Assembly (NCBI GenBank): GCA_963922205.1
Contig: CAWUHX010000166.1
Span: 682,001 to 746,000, forward strand
Origin: Romanomermis culicivorax
Taxonomy: Eukaryota; Nematoda; Enoplea; Mermithida; Mermithidae
Reading direction: 5' to 3'
Length of the DNA stretch: 64,000 nucleotides
The notes below the pieces were generated by a model. The model made no database searches. It saw only the letters and a list, made by a program, of their open reading frames with translations, and was not told the DNA's origin. This document shows positions 24,201 to 33,741 of this stretch, piece after piece. Each line of letters opens with the position of its first letter. Positions within the stretch are counted from its first letter, which is position 1. The position numbers and the translations under genes are program-made.

Positions 24201-27200
24201 CAGGGGCTAATGAAATGTTAGAAAATGTGTTCTAGAGATAACTTGTAATACTCTGGGTTTAGATTTTCTCTAGAAAAACGGGTATTACTGACGGAGAAAT
24301 GTCGGGAGAATCAAATTCATATTCACCGCGAAAATTTCAATGGTTACAATATTTTCAATGAAATTTTTGCGTTTTATTCACTCTAGTAGAGACATAGCAG
24401 ATTCATAGAAACAATCAAAAATAGCTGATAAATGATACTTTCTAGCTGTGCTTCAGCTTAGTTGTAGTCAATATTATAAATTATTGTGATGGATAAATTT
24501 GCGAGTTTGGCATTCTAAATTGCACCAAAATGCACATTTCCATCAATGCCAGCAGTAGAAACGCCCAAAATAATTTCCATTCCGTGGGTACAGTGCCCAA
24601 AAAATTTCCGCATGGCAAAAAAAGTCGGCACTGTGTGTAAAAAAGCATTGGTTCAAAGTGCATCCCGTGGCAGATTAATGAAAATATATTGATTAAAAAA
24701 AAGAAAATATTGTTACACAAAGTTTACAATAATCTACAAAAGTTAACAGTAGATTATAGATGAAATTTGTATTCTGTGATAGTCAAACTTGAAATCACTT
24801 ATCCTTTTGTTTATCTCAATTTCTTATCGACAAATTTTAAGTATAATCTAAGAATTATACGAAACAACGTAAATAGGAAATTATTTAAGTTTTGAGCACA
24901 ATGTGCTGGAAATTTATTACATACACAACAGACCGAAGTTCGCAAAGACTAGGGATGCAACGGGTACCCGGACTCGTTATTACCCGGTATTTTTTTGGAC
25001 CCGGATTCGATATTAGTAATTTTAAATACCCGGACTCCGACCCGATATTTTTGAAATTGAAAAATATCGGGTATCGGGTCTGAGAACCAACTGTTAAAAT
25101 ACAACAAATATAAGTGTCAACGTTTTATTTCAACTTGAATACAGTCAATTCTTTTTCAAGTATTTTCAAGTATATATTTATGCCAAAATAATTGGCATAA
25201 ATATTTTTTTTTTATTATTTTTTTTTTTTTTTTATAATTGATAAATCAAAATAGAATATGAGCAAGCATACTTTTAATACAATGTGTGTATATAAAATAA
25301 CATTGTAGACCCGGACCCGTTATTTTGAATCTCTCAGACCCGGACTCGTTGCATCCCTAGCAAAGACGGAGAGTAATCCATTTCACCTTGTTAATGCAGT
25401 CAGGTGAAAGAAATCAGAATAAAAAACAAACAGAAAATATCAGCCACGGATAAGATAAACCGAAAATAAAGACCGAAAGACTGCAAGTCTGTCAATAAAA
25501 GCATAACGTGTTCATCATTAGTTCTCATCTTTTTTAGTTGATCATCTCGCATTCATGTCATCTAAAAATTAGTTTAATTTGATTTCACTATCGCCTTTTC
25601 AACGAACTATTTAATGCTCTGACTTTCCTATTCTTATTCGTCATTTGGGGTAAAAATTTTCCCTAGAAAGTTCGGATATATGAATACTTTTTCATTTATG
25701 AATATCCGGATATCCGACGAACATCACATGTGCTTTTTTCGGCGTGAGAATGATGCTTTGAAGACGACAAGGAACATCACAAATGCATGGAATCTGAACC
25801 GATATTTAAAAAATGGAACAACCGCACCTCTTGTAAATACTTAGAATGCGTTTTATCCTGGATTCTGATTCTCAAAACTGACATGGTGAAATAAAGATAA
25901 ATTTCTGATAATTCACTAAAATAATGAATAGTCTTGCAGATGAGTAGCGACTGTTGAACCTTAAACTGATCTTTGAAACATGTTTTTAGACAATTAATGA
26001 ATCACATTCTGAACTTTTCGTGCTGTAGTTTTTCAAAGCACCACGTGTACTTCAGCGAATGTTTTTCAGGCATCCGAGTTTATAATATCCGACTAGACGG
26101 TTCCGACGAACTACTCAACTTTCTTTGTTCACGGATAAAAGACCTTGAAGATGAGCTTGGTCAAGTAAGTTCTGAAGTTTGTGGAAGGAAGTTATCATAC
26201 ACTAGTGCGGAAACTTAAGGGGAAAATATTCTCGCTCTTTTTTATTACTTCAGTGGAAATTCGAAAGCCCCAAGTTGGTTTCCATCCTGAAAATTAACCC
26301 ATCGCTAATGTGATAGTTGACGTTCAGCTTATATTAACAGAAAATTTTCGCGGCTTTAGTTGGACTTCATTGCTGCGGTGACTTGCAACCATTGATCTTA
26401 CGACTTTTCGCCCGTCTCGACGCTGCCAAAATTGCCTTGACCGTCGGTTGTTGCTACCATAAAATGTCGTCCTTATCAAAAGAGGGTGAATTCATTATAT
26501 TATTCAATGTGGTGTTTTATCCTTGAAATTCTGGTAGAAAAAGATTCAATTTTAAATAGCTTTAGTTGCTTTATTGATTACAGATTGATTTGTTGGAGCA
26601 ATACATACGCAGTTAAATTCCAATGTTCATACACAACCTGAGAACATAGAGAGCCGTTGCTACTCAGACGATTTTTTCTTTTTCTGGTAACCTGGGAAAG
26701 TCAGAGGATTTAGTATGAAGTTGAAAAAATGTTGCATACTTCCTGAAAATATGAAATCATATCCGCATGAAAACTTGAAAATTTTCGGGGCTACGCGCCC
26801 AACTAAGGTGAGAACAAGTATTTTCTTCTTTCTGTCTTGAAAAATAGTCTCAGAATTATACGTGATACGGAGCTCCGACGTCTGTCGAGGTCAAGCGAAA
26901 TTTTTTGGGGCGGAAGGTCATAAACTTAAGCGGGTCTTTAATAGTGATGTTCGTCGGATATCCGTACATCAGAACCTTCTTATTGGAAACTTTTAATGCA
27001 AATGACGAATAAAAATGCGAAGGTCGAAGCACTATGTAGCAGACCGCCCCATGGGGAGGGGTATGAGGGAGGTATTACTCCTATTCAAAGTCCTAAAAAT
27101 TGATCACTGTTTGCCTATTTTCCAGACAAAATGAACTGTTTACTGGTCAATTAGGTAAACTGGCCCCGCAAATTCTCAGCTTTACCCCTACCTGAAAAAT

Positions 27201-30200
27201 CTAACCTTGGGGACCTCTGTCATGTAGATACGTTGAACAGAGGATCGTGAAATCAAATTGAACTAATTTTCAGATGTCATAAATGCGAAGTGATGAAGTA
27301 AAAAAGCTGGGAGCTAATGATAAACACGTTATACTTTTATTTACAATGTTGCCGTTTCTCTGTTTTCATTTTCGGTTTGTCCTCCTGTGGTTGACATTTT
27401 TCGCTTTTCTAGGTTTTTTATTCTGATTTCCCGCAACTGACTACATCAACAGTACCATTTCTTAGGTTTTCGATTTCTGTCTTTGCCGACTTGGAATTTA
27501 TCTCTTCCCACTCGAAATAGAGTCTGCAGTGTAAGTAGTAAATCTTCAGCAGATTCAGTTCAAAACGCAAATAATTTTTTTGTGTGTTGTCTCGTATAAT
27601 TCTTGGGTTGTACTAAAAAATTTTCAAAAATAAACTGAGATGATTTCACTTCATTTCAAGTTTATTCATCACATTGTACAAATTTCATCTATAATATACT
27701 CCGTTTACTGTGGCAGATTTTTGTAAACTTTTTGTAACTATTCATCAATCTAACCACGGGATGTAGTTTAAAATTGTTAAATATTGTTTCTATCGTCGCA
27801 TGGCCTCCAGGTTGTGATAGAATCGACTGAACGTACCAAACACAGGCACAATTTTTTCTTATTTACACTTGTAGCTTTTCTGAACTTTCTTTAGCTTTGA
27901 ACTTTTTTTACAAATGTGGAAGAAAAAGGCGGTCTTTAAGAACAGGGTGTTTTTTGTGTGTTTTAGAAAGTCAAAATCCTTCGATTTTACAGCGCTGCGT
28001 GCTGGTTTTAGACATTAGTCATCATTATTAATTTGAATTTGGCTCGAGCTCGGCTCTCAGAAAGTCAAGTACCGTGTCTCAATCACAAACATAATCACAA
28101 TGTTCAGTAACCATTGATATTCAAAGTTTAGTTCTTGATTCTAGCTTTTGGGATGATTTTATTCTGTTTTTTTCTCACTTGATGATTGTTGAAGTAAGGC
28201 AATTTGAAACTGCAATCATCGTCAGTGGTGATATCGAAAAATTTTAAAATTTAAAAAAATGAAACTGACATACTGAAAACGTGCTTTTAAGCTTTTGAGA
28301 AAAAACGTCCTCGCCACCAGCTTTCACTAATGAAAGATCAATCATAGACACAATAAATAGTCAGGGGATAACTCCAATATTCTACTCAATGATCATCTAA
28401 GAATTCAGAAATCGCTATAATTTTATAGCTGCAGAATATCAAGGATTGTGTGTCCAATTTTTACTGCGAAAATTACGAATCCTTGACAGGGTCTATAATT
28501 CTTGTCTGATGAATAGTTGCCATCTTGAAAATTTACTGTGATGTGGAACGTTTTAACACCATGAATTTGAATTTTTATGGGAAGGATGAACTGTAAAGGC
28601 CAAAGAGTTAATACTTTTGTGATCAAATTTTACGATTTCCCAAAATATCGTATACGGTACCTAATTATTCAATTAATCACAAACATTAGCTTTTGAGTGC
28701 GAAGGTTATTGTGTTATTCTGCGTAGACAGTCTGAATTTATGGTAGTATAACGGTTTGTACAAGTAAATCTTACTTGTGCGGACATTAGAGCGCGGGACA
28801 ATAGAGCGCGGACATTAGAGCGCAGGAACATTAGAGCGCAGAGACATTAGAGCGCAGGTCAATAGAGCGCAGGACAATAGAGCACAGGGACATTAGGGCG
28901 CAGGACAATAGAGCGCGGACATTAGAGCCCAGGGACAATAGAGCGCAGGTCAATAGAGGGCAGGGACATTAGAGCGCAGGACAATATAGCGCAGGGACAT
29001 TAGAGGGCAGGACAATAGAGCACGGGTACATTAGAGCGCATCTGTTGGTTCGAAAAAAATTAACCAATATTCCGTGGTCTGAATGAACGCGAATTTTAAA
29101 ATTGTTTTTGAACATGAAAAAAGAGCACTATGCAAGCAGCTTCATTTCAGAAGTTGACAAAGTTTTCAAAAGCTGGCAAAGAACTGCGTGTGATTCTGAA
29201 TGCAAGTTAGAAATTCAAGATGAATTCGAAAATAACAAAATGACCCAATTTTATTCAAAGGTTCAAAGGTTGACAAGCAATAAATCAATAAAAATATGTG
29301 TGCGATTATGGATTAGAGGTAAATTCCATGTGAGCGACTCAATGAAAAAATGCAAAAAAGTATGAGTAATGAGGAAGTAGACGAACAATGAGATATAAAA
29401 AAGGAAAGAGAAAACACTAGAAAATGAATACAAAGAGAAAAGAGATAAATAAAAAAAGAAAAAATAAATAGAAAATAGGAGACAGGAAAAATTAAGAAAA
29501 GTGAAAGAACAAAAAATGGAAGAAAATACTGCATGGTAGAAGAATTCTTTGACCTGAACTTATTTAGAGATACGAAAAAATTTGAAAGCATTTTTGAGCT
29601 GAAATGTAGTTATTTTTCAAAATATTTCACTTTCAGTTTTTTTATTTTGCTTTGATCTGATTTTTCTGTGCTCTATCGTCCTGCGCTCTAATGTCCTTGT
29701 GCTGTATTCCGCCTATGCGTTATTGTCCTGCGCTCTATTGTCCCAGTGGCCGACGCAGGAATTTGTTTCGTGGAAGACGCGCAAATTTTTTTTACAATTT
29801 TCATATTTTTGTTGAATTAATTGCACTGATATTTTTTTCTTATTTTTTCTTTAAATCTTTTCAAAAAACAAAACAAAAAACGAAACATTGGGGCAACTAG
29901 CAAGGAAATAGATGATAGATTAAAAAAGAAAAAATTAAATTTTGGCTGCAGTATTTGATTAAGTTTTGCAGATTTATAATAATTTGTGTTTAAAAATTAT
30001 TTTGATAAGTTTTATTTTTGGAACATGAGTATACCAGGCGCAGTCGCCCCTACTCCCTGCATCCGCCACTGCATTATCCTGCGCTCTAATGTCCCTACGC
30101 TCTAATGTCCGCGCTCTATTGTCCTGCGCTCTATTGTCCTTGCGCTCTATTGTCCCTGCGCTCTAATGTCCCTGCGCCCTATTGTCCCGCGCTCTAATGC

Positions 30201-33200
30201 TCGGTGCCTAAATCTTAATATATTGGTCGCAGGATGATGTAAACATATATTATCAGCCTCGAAAAATTAAAAATGTTCTCATACATGGCGAAAAATACAT
30301 ATCTATTGCTATATAAGCAATAGCTGCAGTGGAATATCGAGATTACATAAAAATGGTGTGGTTACGAATACGCACACTTGCCTGTGAAGTCATTAATTTT
30401 TAGGACAAAGGTTTGGTTAATATTAAAATGTGAGGTATTTTTGTTGATTTCAGCTTATAATATTACGTTTTTGACAATAAGTTTTTCTCTGTTTTAGCCC
30501 GTAAGTTCAACTATTTCCCACTCAGCGATGCACTTTCGAATGTTTGTCGAGAGCACGAATTGTTGCCGATCAGCAAGTACAGCTTGCGTTTAGCTTCACA
30601 GGACAGCAAAGAGAGATGGCTAGCAAAAAGTCACTCCGCATTGATCGAGCATTTGAAGTTCGTATTTTTTCGCAACATAATCGAAAAATTCAAAACCGAG
30701 AAAGGTGTAGCTACGCAAAGAAATATCTTATTCTATTAATAATTTCTGCACACCTAGAATAATTACGGTTTCAGGTTTCGCATTTAAAAAGACTAAGAAA
30801 CGTTTAGCAAGGAAGAAAAATTTATCGTCGTTTGAGGATTACTTGTGTACCTTCGTAGATAGAACAGATTTGTCTCTTATGAACGGTAAAGTTGATGTTG
30901 CTGTAAATGTTCAGTAGACTTTCAGGGTTCATACACAACCTGGAAAACACAGGGAATTTTGTGGAAAAATAAATATTTTGTGTTGAAAAGTAGAGGAAAA
31001 TCGTCAAATTTTTTCGCATTCGACTATGCACATTGAAAGTGAAATTGCTTAAAATCATCGAGTATTTGAGATCGTTTTTTTTTTTAGTTTTTCAACTTCA
31101 ACTTTTTAGCCTTTAAATTATTATATCAAAGTCAACGTTTCGATTGGATTGTAAGGGTAATATTCGAGAAAACATTCAAACTCCTCATTTATGCCAGAAA
31201 ATCGGAGACTAATCAACAAAATGTTTTCGGCTATATAGAGCATTCATATTTGCGAGCGAAAAAAAATCGAGTCTGGTCACTGTTTTTTTAGATCAATTAG
31301 GAGCCATGGCTTCTAAAAATTCTGATTGACTCTTAAAAATTTAGGGGCACAAGCCAACATGGCTTATAAAAATTAGAGCCTAACGACCCTTTTGATTGCG
31401 CGAGTTTCCTGTCCGGAGATGCATTCTTATGCGTTTTTAAGAAAACATATCGAAAATTTTCCGGCGCTTCGCGCCGCATTTCAAATCACTTATGATTCTT
31501 GTTATCATTTCTGTTGTGCGGTTGGAAAATGTCGGCCTAGCTTACGCTGGCTTATAGCTTTTAAACATCAGGATGTTATGGATGAATGTTTGACCTTGTA
31601 TTGTTTTTTCACATATTCGACTAAAACCTAGATTTTTCTAGATTATTTCCACAAAATCATTTTGTGGTTCTTAAGAATTTTCGACTTTCGTGAAGATGAC
31701 TTTTTGCATTTGGAAAATAATTAAGCATGGGACAATAGCAGAGGTTCTTCTGTCTGAAAAAGTCATTCAATTTATTGCTGCTTGCCTAATTTTTGAATTT
31801 TAGTTTGCCTGACTGGAAACATGTTGAATTCACTGAAAAATTAGACTTTTCAGGCAGGAAATAGATATTAAAAATAGTCATTTTCCAACGATATAGAATA
31901 TCAAAATCCAAAGTTTTTCCGATGCTCTGCGCCGCATTAATTACCGATATCCGAGTCCGAAGTAAAATATCTATCACACTTTTTTATGGTTTATACGTTG
32001 GTTTATATATATCATAAATAATTATGATTGGTAAATTACTGGCTCTTGATATACGAAAACGTTAGAAAAATGTTTCAACGCTTCCACCAATCAAATAGTG
32101 AAAAGATCACGATTGGTCATCGGTAGCTGCATAAGAATGTGCTGAAAAATAAATTTTCCGACGTTTTAGAGGCCTCGGAATCAAAATTTTTCGGCGCTAG
32201 GTTGCGCAATAATTTGAAATAAATTTTTTGATTTAGTACTCTATTTTTGATGATACTTTAGCTCACACATGTTTCTATTATTCAGTATTTTTCTTCAGGA
32301 TAGTATATTTCATCCTTATAAAAACCTGGAAAAATTTCATTTGTCAACCTGGAAAACCTGGAAAACACAGGGAATTTTTTTCTCCAACTTTGTATGAACC
32401 CTGACTTTGCTCAGATGTAGCCGCCGTCACCTACGTATAAATTTACTATTTTTGAAAGAATTAAAGATGATATTAAACTGCTAAAAGAGGGAAGATAGTA
32501 AACGAATTTTAGAAATCGAATAGAAAGTTAGCAAATATGTATGTAGACACAGTTTTCCAAAAGTTTCTCGTATGTAGTTACTTTTCTTCCTCAGAATATA
32601 TCTATTTTGTCGATTCATTTTCTATTAGTGAAAAAACTATTCGCACTCTGTGACAACCAATATAAATTCTCTAATAGTAGTTTTTTCGAAAGTTCTAACC
32701 TTCAGATGGAAACTCTTCAAACGGTGACATCAATGACAAAATGATTAAATCATACTAAGGAGTGTAGAATTTTCAAAACGATTTTCGATTTATTTCAAAA
32801 CTGATGAGTACAAATTCCTACGTGTATCTTTTACTTGGTGACATCATTTCCAAAAACTTTTTTGACATTGTGTCTTGAAATTAAAACAGTTTTTTATCGC
32901 TGAATAGCTCGCCATGCAAATTCAAATTTGTCAATTAATTTTTATTTCTCCGTCTGTTCGACTTTGGTCATTCCGTCTAGGAAACTGAGCCTTCACTTCA
33001 GACAAAGTGAAATTTGACAATCGCGATTATGCACCATTGATTTCGAAATCATATAGATGCAGCGGTCGAAGTTTCGACAAACGCATCTTGGAATCTGCAT
33101 CCTGAAAAATTTCGCGAAAATGTAAGGTCACTAAGAACGACGTACGTAAGTCTTCATAAATTTTGAATAGGTGTTGCGCTGCGACATCGCCGCATGTTTA

Positions 33201-33741
33201 AAAATAATTGGTGCAATTTAGAGCTTTTCCGTCTTCATTTCTCAACTAAATGTTTCGTTAATCGATTATATATTCGTCACATGTCTTGTATCGAAGTATT
33301 GTGAGTACTAAAAGTTGAATAAACTTTCGTTTCAGCTGACAGTTTTTACGATAATCAGTATGGTCGTATGATCGATTTTCATACGAATAACGAGGGTGCT
33401 ATAAATCGTATAGCATCTTACAGCGTGAGTACTCAAAATTTTCTGTTCCCTCGGAAAGATTAAGAGATTGCTTTTTATAATTGGCAAATCCGATGTTTAA
33501 TTAATTACTGAAAGAAAACTTTCGTTATTTTCGTTGTTCGTTAAATCAGACAGTCTACAGACGTACCGTACTTTTTGTTTTTCAGGCTCTTCAGATTCCC
33601 ATTGGTGACATAATCGAAAAAATTATTTTGTGGGATCGTCGAGCTTTCGCTATAGAGTCGGGTTGCAATTGTGACGTTTCACAAATTTTTGACTCGTTGC
33701 TTTCGCCTAGAAATTTGTTGCTTTATTGTTCGAAAAGCTAA
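12541..33741 (+). CDS. METTL25/RRNAD1-family methyltransferase-like gene (multi-exon)
   Basis: Supported exons are 12541-12693, 12752-about 12823, about 13239/13267-13556, 26070-26164, 26341-26485, 30498-30704, 30775-30885, 33336-33424 and 33586-33741 (stop TAA). Landmarks in family order: an N-terminal helical region (SVPDQ then WFDFLRKF), CPESLREIL, a KKNHELERI segment before the SAM-binding motif VVDIGCGL, an RVYNI segment, GLHCCGDL, the VGCCYHKM signature, FPLS, a conserved LASQDSKERW, SFEDYL, and a C-terminal IEKIILWDRR then SPRNLLL block. Splice phases agree at every junction from 26164 onward. The family is SAM-dependent methyltransferase-like with poorly defined substrates. One exon (phase 0 in, phase 1 out) is missing between 13556 and 26070, and the junction near 12823-13267 is unsettled. 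The gene symbol is left blank because paralogues METTL25 and METTL25B/RRNAD1 cannot be separated by eye. Confidence 0.85.
12752..12823 (+). CDS. METTL25-like exon 2 (3' end uncertain)
   Basis: Reads WFDFLRKFDLEQQLKILLDD then DEPR. The best donor candidate (GTGGTC at 12824) is weak. It is phase 0, which fits an acceptor at 13238 but not the stronger-looking acceptor at 13266. The frame stays open to about 12913. Confidence 0.5.
13267..13556 (+). CDS. METTL25-like exon 3: SAM-binding motif I
   Basis: Contains CPESLREILASCRR, then RKKNHELERIVPIIIE and NLVVDIGCGL, the Rossmann-fold glycine motif that binds S-adenosylmethionine. It ends at a perfect GTAAGT donor directly after the motif. The exon may start at 13239 instead (acceptor TTTTCAAG), which keeps phase with exon 2. 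Confidence 0.8.
15178..15233. repeat. (AT)n microsatellite
   Basis: About 28 uninterrupted AT dinucleotides inside the hAT element at 14772-16231. Confidence 0.95.
15292..15640 (+). repeat. Dispersed repeat R2, copy 1
   Basis: Shares phrases and order with about 50487-51390 and 52027-52530 (TTTCTGAGA then TTC, an AT-rich middle, then TTTCCCATGGGATG and a region ending near GTCCCATTTTGGGA). No coding content. Confidence 0.5.
16272..16698. mobile_element. MITE, third copy of the 9985-10376 family
   Basis: Same order as 9985-10376: GGGGCCCCGAAGTC start, TCAATAATTCCCAAAATTTT, a GGCGCGAAGCGCC hairpin at 16469-16481, ATGGCTA..CATATGG, and a C-run then AATTACATGT end. No clear target duplication. 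Confidence 0.65.
16952..17130 (-). repeat. tRNA-derived SINE-like repeat, copy 2
   Basis: Counterpart of 797-990. The tRNA-like part (16977-17050) keeps the anticodon and T arms, with an intact TTCGAGC T loop. The 5' acceptor strand is replaced by CACGTG-containing sequence, so it is not a functional tRNA. Confidence 0.6.
17846..17944 (-). repeat. Interstitial telomere-like array, GCCTAA orientation
   Basis: About 100 bp of alternating CCTAAG, CCTAAA and related hexamers on the + strand, i.e. degenerate copies of the nematode telomere repeat on the - strand. The Leu/Gly-repeat open frame over it on the minus strand is an artefact of the array. Confidence 0.6.
18103..18757. mobile_element. 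Harbinger-like MITE with TAA duplication
   Basis: Near-perfect long inverted ends, AGGCGGATTCATACTTCATC at the left and its complement at the right, flanked on each side by TAA. A 3-bp TWA duplication is the PIF/Harbinger signature. The interior is non-coding and rich in CCGGCA repeats. A related half-element, GTCGGATAGTGTCGG, starts near 21958. Confidence 0.75.
22262..22980. mobile_element. Merlin-like element remnant with about 100-bp inverted repeats
   Basis: Left arm 22262-22365 and right arm 22878-22980 are inverted copies (CATAGAATCGGGGACCCGTA at the left; GCATATAGGCGG is also shared). Between them is a minus-strand fragment resembling an IS1595/ISXO2-type transposase C-terminus, the class to which Merlin elements belong. 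The flanking T-runs make the target duplication unreadable. Confidence 0.55.
22591..22791 (-). pseudogene. ISXO2/Merlin-type transposase C-terminal fragment
   Basis: 66-residue frame with VENYWKRAKANFKRM followed by SYLNEFMWREQFG. The pattern (V/I)E-x-xW-x(3)K ... YLxEFxWR is the C-terminal signature of IS1595-like DDE transposases, including eukaryotic Merlin. The DDE catalytic core is not present upstream on this strand, so this is a fragment. Assignment is by motif only. Confidence 0.5.
23105..25731 (+). repeat. Long dispersed repeat R1, copy b (longest)
   Basis: Starts in GATATTTTTGACATCCGGATA and ends at CGGATATCCGACGAACATCAC. The left 1.4 kb matches 8235-9945. The right part matches the inverted copy at about 26945-28260. 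It is interrupted by the hAT MITE at 24950-25359. No coding domain recognised. Confidence 0.65.
24950..25359. mobile_element. hAT MITE with perfect 8-bp duplication
   Basis: Inverted ends TAGGGATGCAACGGG and (right) GTTGCATCCCTA, flanked by identical GCAAAGAC at 24942-24949 and 25360-25367. The interior has GACCCGGAC-type repeats and poly-T. A related copy of the host repeat at 27479-27486 (minus strand) has a single GCAAAGAC and no insert, confirming the boundaries. Confidence 0.92.
26070..26164 (+). CDS. METTL25-like exon: second strand/helix of the fold
   Basis: Acceptor GTTTTTCAG, donor GTAAGT. Two bases complete an upstream codon, then 31 codons read IRVYNIRLDGSDELLNFLCS then RIKDLEDELGQ. 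This resembles the beta-2 strand and following helix after motif I in this family. It ends phase 0, matching the next exon. Confidence 0.7.
26341..26485 (+). CDS. METTL25-like exon: GLHxCGDL and VGCCYHKM signatures
   Basis: 48 codons plus one base after an ATTAACAG acceptor. VGLHCCGDLQPL and TVGCCYHKMS are the two most diagnostic signatures of the METTL25/RRNAD1 family. It exits in phase 1 at GTGAAT; the carried G completes the first codon of the exon at 30498. Confidence 0.85.
26945..28260 (-). repeat. Long dispersed repeat R1, copy c (inverted)
   Basis: Reverse-complement copy of the right and part of the left portion of R1, lying within the 26486-30497 intron. It begins GATGTTCGTCGGATATCC and lacks the middle part present in copy b. 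The rest of this intron (26490-26940, 28270-28760) shows only scattered repeat fragments. Confidence 0.6.
29102..29365 (+). CDS. Unrecognised open frame inside the foldback element
   Basis: 87 codons, Lys/Ser/Cys-rich, between the inverted arms. No domain is recognised, and it could be chance or a transposase relic. Its position in the element core is the only reason to list it. Confidence 0.2.
   Translation: MFLNMKKEHYASSFISEVDKVFKSWQRTACDSECKLEIQDEFENNKMTQFYSKVQRLTSNKSIKICVRLWIRGKFHVSDSMKKCKKV
29744..30071. mobile_element. hAT MITE nested in the foldback arm
   Basis: Ends CAGTGGCCGACGCAGG and (right) CCCTGCATCCGCCACTG are inverted repeats. Flanks TATTGTCC and CATTATCC match at 6 of 8 bases. 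It sits inside the reverse array of the 28774-30208 element, so it inserted later. Confidence 0.65.
30498..30704 (+). CDS. METTL25-like exon: FPLS / LASQ..ERW region
   Basis: Acceptor CTGTTTTAG. Reads RKFNYFPLSDALSNV, then YSLRLASQDSKERWLAKS, the conserved region following the Cys-Cys-Tyr signature. The exon exits in phase 1 before a 70-bp intron (30705-30774). Confidence 0.8.
30775..30885 (+). CDS. METTL25-like exon: SFEDYL region
   Basis: Acceptor GGTTTCAG, phase 1. Reads a Lys/Arg-rich stretch followed by NLSSFEDYLCTFVDRTDLSL, matching the family's basic-then-SFxEY segment. Exits phase 1 at GTAAAG. Confidence 0.75.
30923..32403. mobile_element. TIR element in the 30886-33335 intron
   Basis: Ends CAGGGTTCATACA and (right) TGTATGAACCCTG are inverted repeats, and CCTGGAAAACACAGGGAATTTT occurs near both. 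No transposase and no exact target duplication. Related CCTGGGAAA fragments occur near 3440-3510, 4610 and 26690. Confidence 0.55.
33336..33424 (+). CDS. METTL25-like penultimate exon
   Basis: Acceptor CGTTTCAG, donor GTGAGT. Phase 1 in, phase 0 out. Encodes ADSFYDNQYGRMIDFH and NRIASYS. Little conserved detail; placed by phase and position between two well-supported exons. Confidence 0.65.
33586..33741 (+). CDS. METTL25-like last exon
   Basis: Acceptor TTTTTCAG. Reads IPIGDIIEKIILWDRRAFAI, then FDSLLSPRNLLLYCSKS and TAA. This is the characteristic C-terminus of the family (ETLILLDR-like followed by SPRNLVL-like), giving strong support for the gene's 3' end. Confidence 0.85.
   Translation, partial: ALQIPIGDIIEKIILWDRRAFAIESGCNCDVSQIFDSLLSPRNLLLYCSKS

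Larger units (their letters stand above)
13557..26069 (+). other. 12.5 kb intron region of the METTL25-like gene
   Basis: From the GTAAGT donor after the SAM motif to the acceptor at 26069. It must contain one more small exon, which I could not identify. Otherwise it is transposon-derived: hAT elements, MITE, SINE-like repeat, Harbinger-like and Merlin-like elements and repeat R1. The stretches 13600-14760, 20020-22250 and 25735-26040 contain nothing I recognise as coding. Confidence 0.6.
28774..30208. mobile_element. Foldback element, Mutator-like: inverted arrays of GAGCGCAGGACAATA
   Basis: The left arm (28774-29040) is a tandem array of ACATTAGAGCGCAGG and ACAATAGAGCGCAGG units. The right arm (about 29668-30200) is the same array in reverse complement. 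An identical 9-bp duplication TAAATCTTA flanks the whole (28765-28773 and 30209-30217). Long inverted arms with a 9-bp duplication fit Mutator-like elements, though no transposase motif is present. The right arm is interrupted by a hAT MITE. Confidence 0.8.

Noticed and set aside
28774-29040. CRISPR-like array (regular GAGCGC repeats)
   Set aside because: Units are contiguous without unique spacers, are mirrored in reverse on the other side, and the DNA is eukaryotic; foldback arms explain it.
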